Source of the DNA: Aphrophora alni
Taxonomy: Eukaryota > Arthropoda > Insecta > Hemiptera > Aphrophoridae
Assembly: GCA_963513935.1 (NCBI GenBank)
Contig: OY740768.1
Coordinates: 17,100,590-17,164,589, forward strand
DNA length: 64,000 bases
Reading direction: 5' to 3'
The notes under the pieces are model-generated. The model was not told the origin of the DNA. It ran no database searches and saw only the letters and a program-made list of their open reading frames with translations. A program made the position numbers and the translations under genes. The first letter of the stretch is position 1. The number at the start of each line of letters is the position of its first letter. Below are positions 12,005 through 22,814 of the stretch, piece by piece.

Positions 12005-12080
12005 TGTCTATGTGTTAGTGCGGGCCTGATGAAGCCGACAGTGTTCGCGAAACAGTGCTGTAGCTATAACCAATATACGG
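12005..12080 (+). ncRNA. Hammerhead ribozyme motif, stem II damaged
   Basis: Inverted partner of the motif at 11.49 kb. CTGATGA (12,026-12,032), GAAA (12,049-12,052) and the GTA cleavage site are kept. One G is missing from the 3' side of stem II (TTCGC instead of TTCGGC), so the stem is shortened, and stem III reads ACAGTGCTGT. It is probably weak or inactive. Confidence 0.6.
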
Positions 12081-12619
12081 ACTGAGGACAACCTCTAAGG
12101 TAATTAACTATATTAGTTAATTATATTTGGAGTTTTAGAATGACAACATAATTAACAATTAGAATGACAACATTATATATTTTCAACATATATAATGACA
12201 AAAAGAACTATATACTTTTAGGATGGAAATGTACTGACTGATTGTTAAGTAGTTTTAATAGTTAGATATTTTTTCTGTAAAATCTACAGATTTCAACTTC
12301 TTTTTTTCTTTTTTTTTTTCGATTACCTGACAACTACTATTATCACATAATCTAAATTTATTTGGAATAATTAAGTGGATAATATTGCAGAGAGAACTAT
12401 AACTAGAAATGGCCTTTTAAATAGTTAACAGTAAAAACGTGGAAATTAACGAGTGAGCTGAACAACTCACAGATATGGTACAGTGTATTACAATACTTCA
12501 CATGACGAGGGTTTAAATAGAAGTAATAAAAGCAAAAAGTTGGCCTAGACAAACTATTTTTCACACACTGATAAAGGAAAAAATACCAACAAAGTTAAAG
12601 ATATAATAAATTTATATTT

Positions 12620-12770
12620 TGTCATAATACCAAAATTCAAAATTGGTTCCAATGAATTTAATCAAATTTTGCTCTATAGCGACCTCTAGGGATTCAAATA
12701 AAACTTATTTAGCCACCATCCACCAAAAAATTTCAGTTCAGAAGTTATAGGTCATAAAAAGTAGAAAGTA
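12620..12770. repeat. Dispersed repeat family E, partial copy
   Basis: Contains the family's later block: AATTTAATCAAATTTTGCTC, then AGGGATTCAAATAAAACTTA, CCACCATCC and GTTATAGG. It matches the order of phrases at 26,940-27,030. It abuts the LINE 3' end at 12,778. Confidence 0.45.
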
Positions 12771-12777
12771 AAAACAT

Positions 12778-13520
12778 ATTAATAATAATAAGAAGAAGAA
12801 GAAGAAACTTTATTTGTAGGGCGAAGTTAGAACCTCTCTTTCACTTAACCCCAAATACAAAGATGACACATGAATACACTATTTATAATACAATGACAAA
12901 ATATGGAGCGAGTTCCATAACCGACAGGCTGTCACAGTGAAAGACCTGTTATAAATTCCCATCCTGTGCTTCGGAATTATGAGCATTTTTGAGCCCCTTC
13001 TAGTGTTTTTAGCACCGACTTTCCAGGAAAAGACAAACCTTGTTGCCAAGTAAGTCGGCATTCCAGTTTGGAGAATAGAATGTAACAATGTTAATATATG
13101 ACAGGATCTTAAATGAAATATCTGTTTATAGAATGGGGTAACATGATCACAACATTTTAAGTCAAATATGAATATTAAACAGTAATTTTGCCACCTTGTA
13201 ATTTGTTCACCGTTCCCACAGTCATATCATTTACAACAGTGTCACAATATGTAAAGTATTGCAGTATCAAAATCCTTACAAGAAGCAACCTAATATGATA
13301 TGGAAGAAAATCTTTCATTTTCTTTAAGGTATGCACCCCTCCAAATACCTTGTTGGATGTTTTAGTAACACAATCAGTCCAAGATAGTTTGTTATTAATG
13401 GTCACCCCTAAATTTGTTACATTTTCATAATATTCTACTTCAATATTCAATCTGGAGAAAGTGTCTCTATTGTTTTTAGAAGTCTGGTATAGCTTACAAC
13501 ATGAATGCTGTCTTAAGTTC
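12778..13520 (-). mobile_element. 3' end of a CR1/jockey-type LINE, frameshifted
   Basis: Minus-strand open segments at 13,450-13,175 and 13,088-12,879 encode the C-terminal part of a LINE reverse transcriptase. Seen are VTNLGVTINNKLSW, then a stretch with LKKMKDFLPYHIRLLLVRIL and YCDTVVNDMT, then in another frame RRGSKMLIIPKHRMGIYNRS followed by FTVTACRLWNSL. These are the familiar late RT and C-terminal motifs of CR1/jockey elements. The 3' tail has AATAAA followed by a (TTC)n(TTA)n repeat at about 12,778-12,818, as typical for such LINEs. It is 5'-truncated and broken by frameshifts, hence a dead copy. Confidence 0.85.
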
Positions 13521-13649
13521 TAATTACTTAAAATCTGCCTAGGTGGATTCAATTAAATGTTGAAGCAGTGTGAAAATTTATTAGCCCAAAGTAATCTACT
13601 AAACCAGAAGTTCAATAGTTTTGAAAAAAAATCTAACAAAATTCATTTT

Positions 13650-13730
13650 AAACAGCCAACATTTTGAAACTTATGGAGAGAATTCATTCGTCAGAGAACT
13701 CAAACATATTTTTAAGACAAATTTGAGAAA
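13650..13730 (-). ncRNA. Hammerhead-like motif, decayed
   Basis: On the minus strand CTGACGA (13,694-13,688) is followed by a helix-forming stretch and then AAAA in place of GAAA before TGTTGGCTG. The core CUGANGA is intact, but the G of the GAAA box is missing, so cleavage is unlikely. It is probably a remnant of the same general class as the other hammerheads here. Confidence 0.35.
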
Positions 13731-15348
13731 TATTTTAAGGATTTACTTCTTAATCTCTGCATCCAATATCAATTGATTTCGATAGCACAATGCATCTCAT
13801 ACACTTGGGTAGACAGTATTAACAGTATTCAAGAAGTTAATGAGGACCAAAAAGTTTTAATAATACAATTTTTATATAATTCTACAATTTTTGTTTTTAA
13901 TAATTGAAACCATGAGGCTTAAATATAAGTTGATTGCCTTAATTTCTATCTTTATATTACAAAATTAACTAATAATAGGCCTGTACAAGACGATTTCAGA
14001 ATAATAATTGTCAAAGATGATAAGATGTTACGCCATTTAGTACTTAATAAATGAACTTTCGCCACATGTCAATGCCGGCTTTATCAACAAGCTAATTTTC
14101 TTCTCTAAAGCCTGCAATTAATAATTTTTTTTTTTTTTTTTATGATTTAGCAGTTTGAAAGTATAGCTGTGCGATCAATTATTATATCAATAGGAACAAT
14201 ATATTTCAGAAGTCCAGTTGTCAGAGTATAACCTAGTTATAAAAGTGACAAGAAAAAAGTAAACCTATATTTTACATATAACATATATAGGCCTACTTAT
14301 TTCATTATTATATACATACTTTATGCAAGTGCTTAGGAGGGATCGTTTCTAAAAAGATATTTTGGATTGTAGTTTTTAAGGTCTAAAACCAAAACTAAAT
14401 TTCTAATTGACAATAACAATAATTCTGAATCACACAGATAGAACATTGTAAAATAAAATGTTTATTTTTAAGAATACACATTCCCAAAATATTAATTAAC
14501 TAAAAACTAAATTAAAAGGTTTTTTAACATGAATTGTAAATTTACAATTCAATTTAACTTATCTAGTAATTTAAGAGTGTTTAAATATTTTCAATACTGT
14601 TAAGTAACTGTAATGTTTTGACTAACCTATAGGGGAGAAAATTGTGAATTTCTTAATCCTAACTTTACTCTCAAATGTTCTGTGATTAGATTAAGCTCCA
14701 GACAGAAGTCACTTTAGAAGTTTGTATGTCGTCTATTTTTGTTTTCCAATAATTTTATTATTTATTAACAAAATTACTTCAGATTTATAACTGGCTCAGC
14801 AAAATACTTGTGGTCTAGGATAATTTGTGTTATGTTTCACTTGATTTATTTTCAAATTAAAACTGCTACTAACACTCTGAAAATTTATAAGAATCTTAAA
14901 ACTTGGAACAAGCAACAGGAAACTCAACCATACATATGTGATAAGAAACCACCTGTAATTTTCATGGAGTATAGCATAAAATTATTTCCAAAAATGAATT
15001 AAGCATATAAAAACATTTAAAATACACTTCTTATAGCTAAAAGAGGTTTAGGAGGCTGTCTTTTTTTATATGATAAGGACCTCTAATAAGAGGGTTTGGC
15101 CCCCAATTAGCCCTGCAATTTTATGATAATAACCAGTCCTCATTAGTCTGAAAAGGATAAAAATTATTTACTTTAAGTAATTTTTTACAAAATATATAAC
15201 TTATATTTCTTATGCAGTGTTAACCTAATTGTAACTCAATATCTACTAAGGCTGTCTGGGAAAAAGTACCTGTTTTAACATAAAAATAACCAACAAATAT
15301 ATTTCAACTAAACTTTCTATTTAACTTCTAAAATTCTATTGCTCAGAT
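13731..15348. other. Unassigned AT-rich intergenic stretch
   Basis: A poly-T run lies near 14,126-14,141. Small open frames only. No recognisable gene or repeat. Confidence 0.5.
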
Positions 15349-15445
15349 GTGCCCCTTAACTTTTTTATTTCCAAGAGGGATTTGAACAAATGTAGTCTGG
15401 ATTTGAAGCCAGAGACTATACCGACTGAGCTATGGTACGTAGTTA
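15349..15445 (-). repeat. tRNA-derived SINE or tRNA pseudogene
   Basis: Read on the minus strand it has an A-box-like TAGCTCAGTCGGTATAG, an anticodon-arm-like helix TCTGG ... CCAGA with an 8-base loop, and a B-box-like TGTTCAAATCCC. After it comes an A-rich stretch. The spacing of A and B boxes fits a Pol III promoter. There is no paired acceptor stem, and the anticodon loop has one base too many, so it is not a functional tRNA. Confidence 0.6.
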
Positions 15446-15624
15446 TGATTGTTATATTCTTAGTGCCTATATAAGCCGCCAGAGTTTAGTTATTTATTAT
15501 GTATAGTTACACTTTTGTGAACTAGATTGTACCACAGACATTTTTAATGATAATATTATATATAATATATTTATATAACAAGTATTATAATGTATGACAA
15601 TACATGAATAAATATATGATTTAT

Positions 15625-15725
15625 AGTTACACTTTCAGCTCCTATAGCGTGCTAGTGTCGGTAGTTAAAATAGTTCCAATGTTTGCTCCTAGAGCGTGCT
15701 AGTATCGGTAGTTTAAATAGGTCCA
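15625..15725. repeat. Tandem duplication of about 45 bp
   Basis: Two adjacent copies share GCTCCTA(T/G)AGCGTGCTAGT followed by (G/A)TCGGTAGTT(A/T)AAATAG. No coding or structural role is evident. A (TA)n microsatellite lies shortly downstream at about 15,889-15,921. Confidence 0.65.
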
Positions 15726-15887
15726 CCATAAAAGTACCATCATAGTACTTACCGAACCCCAAAATTTGTGTATCGTATGACACATGTGGATTACATGTCT
15801 TATGAGACGTTAATATTAAAATGTAATTTTCCATATAATGTTGTTTCTGTCTTTTAAAACAATCATCACAAAGTTTTGGCTAGGTGG

Positions 15888-15926
<39 letters not shown>

Positions 15927-16079
15927 ATGCTTGCTCATATGTATTATATTATCATTTCTATGTGTATACAGCCTACGCATATGTGCATTTCGTAGTTTTC
16001 AATTTGTAATTTTTCAGTGAAATAATGTATTCCGCATTAAATTATTACCTATAATATTATTTCAAAATAAAGTATGTAG

Positions 16080-16300
16080 TAAGTGAAATATCCAAATTTT
16101 TAAAAGTTGACACTACTTTGGCTCACCTAATTGACAATTATTACCAAATTTTAGATGATTTCATACAAGGTACAACTAAACCTTCCTTATGTCTTTTTGA
16201 TGCAACATCCTGGAAAACAAGTCATACAAACAATAGAAATTTGAATAATTTTTTTAACAGATTAAAAATTGTTGGAAACAAAAAAATTGTAAAACAGTGA
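16080..16300 (+). pseudogene. Unrecognised open segment, possible retroelement fragment
   Basis: An open frame continues upstream of the ATG at 16,118 and ends at a stop near 16,298. It includes HLIDNYYQILDDFIQ, KPSLCLFDATSW and NRNLNNFFNRLKIVG. The pattern of a helix, a short hydrophobic strand and a second helix loosely recalls the late endonuclease domain of a LINE, but key residues such as GDFN are not there. It may be chance. Confidence 0.25.
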
Positions 16301-16633
16301 TCTATATAATCAAAATTACCGGTAACTTATCAAAAATAAAAGCTTACGACAAATGGAGGTGAATCAGTATAGCCGAATAAATAAAATTTCCGAAGTCTTT
16401 CATGTAGGCCCTACTATAGTGGCAATGGAAATTGATTACTGTAGGACCCCAATTTTGAATTTTTTTCCCCTGTTATTTTTGTACTACATACTACATACAT
16501 ATTCATAAGAATAGTATCTTTTTTTATGAGCAAAAATGTTTTTCACTTCAAAATTGACATACAGTATTTCTATGACATATTTGTAGGTTAAGTATAGGCT
16601 AAATGGTAAACACACAAACACAATATTTCGACT

Positions 16634-17115
16634 GATCACCGAAGTTCAGCAACATTGAGCGTGGTTATTACTTGGATGGGTGACCGCATGTGAACACCAC
16701 ATGACATGCAAAATTTCAGTTGGGATTAGTGTTGTTTAAACCATTTAACAGTCAACATGAAATGTGAGATGTGTGAATTACGTTGGTTCGATGTCAGTAA
16801 TTTCAATAATTTACAAATTATGTTTGTCACAATATGGTAAAAAGAAAAATTAAGTGGTACAGGTGTAATGCTTAGGGTTTATATAGGTTTATTTACGCAT
16901 AGGTTAAGTACTTCACCTTGTAAGGTAAAAACAATATCTGATTATCGAAGTCAAGTATATGGATGGGTAACCGCTTGGAAACACCACTTGAAAAATTTCA
17001 ATTGGAATTAGTGGTGTCATATCATAGGGTATGTAAGTTTATTTACGCATAGGTCAAGTAAGGTGGCTAATAAGTGGCTACATTACTTGACCTTGTAAGG
17101 TAAAAACAATTCATG
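16634..17115 (+). repeat. Tandem pair of 5S-rRNA-derived SINE-like units
   Basis: Unit 1 starts GATCACCGAAGTTCAGCAAC at 16,634 and runs through TTACTTGGATGGGTGACCGC to AACACCAC (16,711). This is the recognisable internal and 3' half of 5S rRNA. Unit 2 (about 16,941-16,991) keeps a shorter, more diverged version (ATTATCGAAGTCAAG, GGATGGGTAACCGCTTGG). Both are followed by a shared tail: AAATTTCA(G/A)TTGG(G/A)ATTAGT, then TTTATTTACGCATAGGT and CCTTGTAAGGTAAAAACAAT. The shared non-5S tail says these are copies of a 5S-derived retroposon (SINE3-like), duplicated locally, and not 5S genes. Confidence 0.7.
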
Positions 17116-19588
17116 TATTTACAAACCTATTTTAACATGTAATTGAAATACACATGTAAGTGGACCTTAACCTAAAAAACTTGAAATTAAGTTGTTTTTT
17201 TTTCCATGAAAGACATATATTTGCTCACCAAAAAATGTTACTATTCTTATGAAGACAGATATTTAGTACAAAAATAATGAAAAAAATATCAAAATTGGGG
17301 TGCTAAAGTAAACCAATACCGTGGCAATATGCATCGTTACTAAACAAGTTATTGGACATGGAACAAGTAGAATATATTTTATACTCCTATATTTAGTGTA
17401 CAGTACATTTGTCCGTATATCATTCAAGTTCACCATTCAAGAGCATATTAGACCAAAATTGGCACAATTTACTTTTTGCTACCATAATATTAAAAAATCT
17501 GGTAAATATGTATGTTGTCCATGCGATTTAATTGCGAAATCTTGGCAGTTGGTTTTCAAAATAGCGTTATATATATACCGGTATATATAATATTATATAT
17601 ATATATATATACCGTAAAATGGGGTGAATAGAATCAGTCGGGTAAATAGAAACAAAACTTCAATAACGCATTTAAGATTACCTAGAGTACATATGCGCCT
17701 ATATATATAATTACCTTCCTTGACCTGTAGTTCTTTAACTATGTCTGGTTAGAGCAGTACAGTAATTCACACTTATTACAAGACTTCATTGATACTAAAT
17801 GATATCTAGTTTGACAGTTTTTAAAACAGAACTATTTTCGCAGATGAACAAAAACATCAATAGATTTTACTTAAAATTGATGAAATAGTTGTTGAAATAA
17901 CCTCAAAATGCAATAAAACAGTCATTTTAAATTGCTGTTTTCCGACAGAAATAATGAATTATGAAAGATAAAAAGTGAGAGGTGTGGAAAAGAAGTATTG
18001 AAATGATGAAAAACACTATTTTGAAGACGAATTGCAGAGATTTCGCATTTTAATCTCTTGGACAACATTTATACATATATTTACCAAATATCCTAATACA
18101 CTATTAAAATAAATAATCCTGGAGTAATTATTTTAAAAAATTCAGGCAAATTTGAAAAACCATCAGGCGAATTTTAAAAACCTAAAATTAATTCATGCTT
18201 TTTAAGCTGGACTCAAACTAGGCCAAAAGAATTAAAAAATATTATCTGATCAATTATTAAATTCATAACCTAAAATATATGTAACCTAAATATTACATAC
18301 TTTAAAGGATTAACAAACGTAATCAACAACTTTTTCTTTTACACAGACACTTATTAAACTACTTGTAAAATGTCTCCGATGCAGCACAAGTAATGTTAAG
18401 ACAAGACCAAAAAAAAGAATCAAAAATAATATACTTTACTAAAATATGAGATCAGCTGGTTGATGGCGTTGATGCCGATTTACTGATAATAGAAATTAGA
18501 AAGAAAAGTATAAGTGACAAAACAGTCTTCACAGATTTTACATTTCACAAATTCATAAAGATTAATTAGTGGCGTTTACAGGGGAATTTCCAGAATTTTA
18601 TATTTTAGTGAAATAATAGTTTTTAAGTTTTAATATGGAATTAAAACTAATTAAAATTTATCCCAACTTGTCGTGGACGCCAAAACCTTATTTAATATTG
18701 AAGGTGAAATTTCTATTAAAACTGTAGTTATCAACATAACAATTTTTTTACCAAGCTCATTTTTTATGATTTCATAAAAAGTTTGATAAATCAAAAGTGA
18801 GAGGAGTAAAGGAACGTTAGGTTCAATTTATATGCCCTACTCAGTTGTTTTGGAGAAAGATTGATTTTTTAAACTAATTTTGTATTCGGTTATTGAGATT
18901 TGGCAAACTTCTGTCGTTTCAAAAATTTGTATGTGGATCTGAGTAGTATAACAAAGTATATCTTTGCTTGGTAAAGTATAGTGAAAATATACACACGGAT
19001 CAATTTCTAATTTATATAACTTTAGCGATATGTATTTTAGAAGACGGCTTTCAGTCTAGCCGAATTTTTAAATACAACCCAGATTTAGCAAGTTTATTTT
19101 TTGGAAACTAGTAAAATTACAATAAATTATTATAATGTTTTACTTAGTTAAGCAATTAATTTTAACAACCAATTGGCTTATGAAGTCTATATGAACAATG
19201 AGATTGATCAGTTAATTGTGTTAATTTCATCAGTAAAATAAACTGTATCAACCAAATTGATTTTGGATTTTGGCTTTTATACTTATTTTAATAAATAACT
19301 GTAGGACCAAAATAAATTTATTAATATATCTTCAACCAGTGCCAATGACCGAAAAAATGGCTTTACCAAACTTATGAATATCGAAATTTTATTAAACAAT
19401 ACAAACGTATACAATAAGTATGAAAATTTTATTTTAATTAATTAAATATATAATTTTCATATGATTACATTAAATATTTATTTTAATTTTTTTTAATAAA
19501 TAAAGAGGAGGTGTTGAATAAAGATGTCTGGTATTATTTGAATGGCACGGTAAACAAAATTATTATTATTATATTTCACCTTTTTTAG
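17116..19588. other. Unassigned region upstream of loco
   Basis: Contains an (AT)n microsatellite around 17,570-17,613 with the flanking phrase ACCGTAAAATGGGGTGAATA, which may be the edge of a repeat. The rest is AT-rich sequence with no recognisable gene. A promoter for the leader exon at 19,589 could lie here but no TATA or initiator can be singled out. Confidence 0.45.
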
Positions 19589-19711
19589 TCCGTCTGAAGC
19601 TGGGACTGTGTGCCAACAACTACGAAAAGTGAATAAGAAGAAAGCAGTCACTCAGGAATGGAATGTTCGTTGTCAATCGCTAGAGGCGATACGAGTGGAT
19701 TTGTTTCGTAG
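19589..19711 (+). other. Probable exon upstream of loco coding exon 1 (leader exon, or last exon of another gene)
   Basis: It lies between a good acceptor (CACCTTTTTTAG) and a donor (CGTAG|GTAAAT), is 123 bases long and less AT-rich than its surroundings. If spliced to the exon at 20,133 it is 5' UTR of loco, because any frame through it meets the in-frame TAA just upstream of the loco ATG. One frame is open across the entire exon (SEAGTVCQQLRKVNKKKAV, then TQEWNVRCQSLEAIRVDLFR) and reaches TAA within the donor. So it could also be the terminal coding exon of an unrecognised gene. I do not recognise the peptide. Confidence 0.5.
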
Positions 19712-20147
19712 GTAAATTTTAATTGTTTAGAAATATTATTCGTTGTGTTTGGAACGTTTTATAAATAAAAAGATGTGGTGTTTGTAGATACATAGTTTTG
19801 TGTGTTAGTTTTAAGATGATTAGGCGAAAGAGTCACCTTTTAATGGGTGTTATTTTCCTAACCCTAACAACAAATTGTCAGTAGTCAGGTTAGACAAATA
19901 AGAATCTTGTCAAAATGACAATCATGATTCTTATTTACGAAAATCATATTATTAATCAACCGTACCAAAAGTAATGACGATGAAGTGATTAATAATGTTT
20001 CTTTAGTGCCTTGTAGTTTTTTTATTCTTTTTTTTATCCATGAATATAGTGATGTACAAGTAGAGACAGATGGCTGTTAAACCATATTTATTAGGTTAAT
20101 TTTGAATGCTAGTTTTGTATATACATTTTTAGTAATTTATACTAAGT

Positions 20148-20852
20148 ATGCATCCAGTCAGGAGACGGAAAAAGCGACCGAATTATGGAGTAAGAACTGT
20201 AGAAGTTAGTAGAGGGAAAAATGGCTTTGGATTTACAATTTCTGGACAACAACCATGTATTTTAAGCTGTATTGTTCCTGGTAGTCCTGCAGAGAGTGCT
20301 GGGCTGAGAGCTGGTGATTATCTAGTTGCTGTAGAAGGACAGAGTGTAAGCAAAGTTCCTCATGATGATGTTGTGAGGCTAATTGGATGTTCATCAGGTG
20401 TACTTAAATTACAAATAGCAGAAAATTACTATTCTGATAGTTCTGATGATGATGCAGTAGTTACAGCTAGACAAAAGCCAAAGTATCCTCACAAGTTACG
20501 TAATAATGTACAAAATTCACGTTCCACTGCTGTCACAACTCAGAGTAGGGCCGCCAAGGTTGTTAGAGACTTACGCACCGGAGCAATGTTTGAAGAACAA
20601 TTAACAGTACCTGTAGAGCCATCGATTCCGGTCTCTCCTCCAAGAAGTGTCAAACTTTTACCAGATTTAAGTCTACAACAATGGAAACCTCCAAATCATC
20701 TCCCAGCTCCGCTCTCCAGACTGTTTTTGCCTGGGCCATCTAATGGAAATGATCAGCTTCAAGACTTAGATGAACATGTGTACCAAGCAGTTGTTGGATA
20801 CCTTGGAACTATAGAAATGCCTAGAAAATTACCAGCAGGATCTAGGCTTCAG
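20148..20852 (+). CDS. loco: RGS12/loco homologue, coding exon 1: PDZ domain and start of PTB domain
   Basis: 235 codons ending at donor CAG|GTAACT in phase 0. The exon starts at about 20,133 after TTTTTAG. An in-frame TAA lies immediately upstream of the ATG, so the start is well defined. Residues 17-92 form a PDZ domain: VRTVEVSRGKNGFGFTISGQ with the carboxylate-binding GFGF loop (26-29), then PGSPAESAGLRAGD and HDDVVRLIG. An acidic SDSSDDD tract and a basic/proline-rich linker follow. From about residue 208 a PTB domain opens with VYQAVVGYLGTIEMP. PDZ followed by PTB at the N-terminus is the signature of long RGS12 and Drosophila Loco, GTPase-activating proteins for Galpha-i/o in which the PDZ binds receptor tails. 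The RGS, Ras-binding and GoLoco parts would be in exons not found in the window. Confidence 0.93.
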
Positions 20853-21030
20853 GTAACTTATGCCAGTATCCCTTGGTTATGTTAGACCCTAATATCTTTG
20901 ACTAACATATTTAATTCTTCACTCTGACAAATATTGAATAAGTCGACTATAACGTAAGAAAGTCACCTATTAAAAATGGTAATTGTTTACAGTAACTACA
21001 ACCGGTCTTTTTGGTGTTTTTTTTTTTTTT

Positions 21031-21451
21031 TTTTAAATCATGTTCTACATACCATATTTATTAATAAAATAAGTTTTCACCATGGAACTAACTTTTTCAT
21101 TGGAATAAAAAACATAATTTCAACTTTTCTAGATTAAGCTCCATTAAGTGAATTACACGTTAAAATAGGTTTGAATGCAAATTTTAACCTTACAGTACAA
21201 GGTTATATATATATATTAGCTACCTTACCTGAACTACGCATAAATTTGAAAAAAAAGAAGAAATTGTGTGTGCGTTCCCAAGCGGTCACCAATCCAAGTA
21301 CTAACTGCGCTAAATGTTGCTTGACTTCGGTGATCTATAAATGCATCGAATTCTGTAGTTTCGAAATCGTGATTTTTCGAGGAAAAATTAGCTCCACTGT
21401 GAAAACTTAATTTATTATTAATAAATAATGTATGTAGAACATGATTTAAAA
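21031..21451. mobile_element. Inverted-repeat element containing a 5S-rRNA-derived segment
   Basis: The left end reads AAATCATGTTCTACATAC and continues through TTATTAATA, AAGTTTTCAC and TGGA. The right end is the inverted copy, giving terminal repeats of about 56 bp. Between them, on the minus strand (21,336-21,271), is GATCACCGAAGTCAAGCAAC followed by AGTTAGTACTTGGAT, GGTGACCGCTTGGGAAC: the 3' half of 5S rRNA. It looks like a MITE that captured, or grew around, a 5S-derived SINE. Short open frames on both strands here are incidental. Confidence 0.65.
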
Positions 21452-22194
21452 AAAATCTCAATAAAGACCTGTTGCAGTTATAGTATAGTTATATAGTTTC
21501 TTCGAATATAAATTTTCTCGTTTTTTAAAAGTGTTTAAAAAATACTCTTCCACTATTGTTTTTTTTAAATTTTTTTAATTTAAAAAAAAAAATTTTATTC
21601 AAGAATGAATTTGCTTCCATAGAAGCTTTATAATCTAGGACTGCAAGAATTTAAAGCACTTTGATTAACACTGTGCTAACTCTAGTTTCTCATTAGGGTA
21701 GGATATATAATAGATAGTTGAACAGAGGTTCCCATCTCTATTTGCTAGAAGTTTTTATAATTAGACTAGAACCCACAATATTTATTAAATCATTTCTATT
21801 CAACAATTTCTTTTCTCAAACATCTTTTGACTGCTTTACAGATATTAATAATGTAATTTAGTTTCTATTAGAATTCATTGGCAACAAAGAATGTTAATAA
21901 TTCATTAACCACTAATATGCTGTTAATGATAATAAATCACAGCACATGTACATTATTCTGATAATGTAAGCCTATCATTATATCTTCTTTCTATAATAAT
22001 TTAATAGGCCATGAAAATATTAGTTTTATAAAGGTATAAAAATCAAATCAAATTAATCTAACCTAAATATTTGTTATGTAGGATATATTAGGCCTACGCC
22101 TATATAAAAAAGTTTTTGAACAGTACCAATTTACTACATTGATTATGATATTAGGCATCAGTAGTATGTCTTTTTAAAAAGAGAAGTAGAACAC

Positions 22195-22525
22195 TTTGGG
22201 CAAATTACTATCCAGTATCAATTCTTTCAGCATTCTTCAAAATATTTGAGAAAGTAGTAAAGAGAAAATCATGAGTTATTTTATAAGTAAATCAATTTGG
22301 TTTTTGTCGTGGTTTTAGTAGGTTGTCTGGCCTCGCAGTTCTCATAAGTGACATTTCAAAAACGTTAGATGATGGAGTTGCAGTTGCTTCTGCTTTCTGT
22401 GATTTGTTAAAAGCTTTTGATATGCGAGGCATGACATATTACTTCAGAAATTAAAATATTATGGTTTCCAAAGTGGTTGTCTAAATTAGTTTAAATCATA
22501 TTTAACATCTAGAAAACAAAAACTA
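22195..22525 (+). mobile_element. LINE reverse-transcriptase remnant (CR1/jockey type)
   Basis: Translating with frame changes gives NYYPVSILSAFFKIFEKVV, then FGF and LAVLISDISKTLDDGVAVAS, FCDLLKAFDM, and LLQKLKYYGFQSGCLN. These are RT blocks 1 to 4 of a non-LTR retrotransposon (the NYRPISLLS, FG...S and D.SKAFD motifs). Stops and frameshifts make it a dead fragment. It is inserted in the loco intron in sense orientation. Confidence 0.85.
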
Positions 22526-22639
22526 TTTAAACGATATTAGTGGTAAGCATGAATCCAGATAGAGTGGATTTTCATTATTACTCTGGAACAACCGGATATG
22601 CTTACGTACAACTATGACACTTACCACCAACATTTCTAT

Positions 22640-22725
22640 TAAATTGTCTTCAATCACTACTTATACACAACATGTGTTTCGGACATTTATCACCCATCAT
22701 TGGGTGTTTAATACATTGAAATTTT
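22640..22725 (-). ncRNA. Hammerhead-like motif, degenerate
   Basis: On the minus strand AATGATGG, a GG...CC closed stretch, then CCGAAACACATGTTG. The GAAAC box and palindrome-like ACATGT are kept, but the CUGANGA core is altered at its first and last positions. It is probably inactive. Confidence 0.35.
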
Positions 22726-22814
22726 AGATTAATTATCATTTGGTATCCAAGCGAACGTAATACAATATTAAGTTTTCTTACTTTCTTATGTGTCCGTCAC
22801 GTGACTTTCTTTTT

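Larger units (their letters stand above)
11416..12360. mobile_element. Complex interleaved inverted repeat carrying two hammerhead motifs
   Basis: Four segments occur in the order A (about 11,416-11,650), B (about 11,681-11,878), A' (about 11,887-12,117), B' (about 12,130-12,355), where A' and B' are inverted copies of A and B. A/A' begin at TTAATTACCTTAGAGGTTG and contain CTGCAGCTGGACAAGTAAG near their inner ends. B/B' share GGTAATCGAAAAG and GATTTTACAGAAAAAAATAT in inverted form. This is not a simple hairpin, which would read A B B' A'. Each A arm carries a hammerhead ribozyme motif. There is no open frame of size. The layout resembles the rearranged, partly inverted LTRs of Penelope-like elements, a family known to carry hammerheads; assignment to it is inference. 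Confidence 0.7.

Noticed and set aside
15349..15445. Functional tRNA gene
   Set aside because: A and B boxes are present, but there is no paired acceptor stem and the anticodon loop has eight bases.
16634..16711. Functional 5S rRNA gene
   Set aside because: The 5' third is absent, substitutions are frequent, and a non-ribosomal tail is shared between copies.
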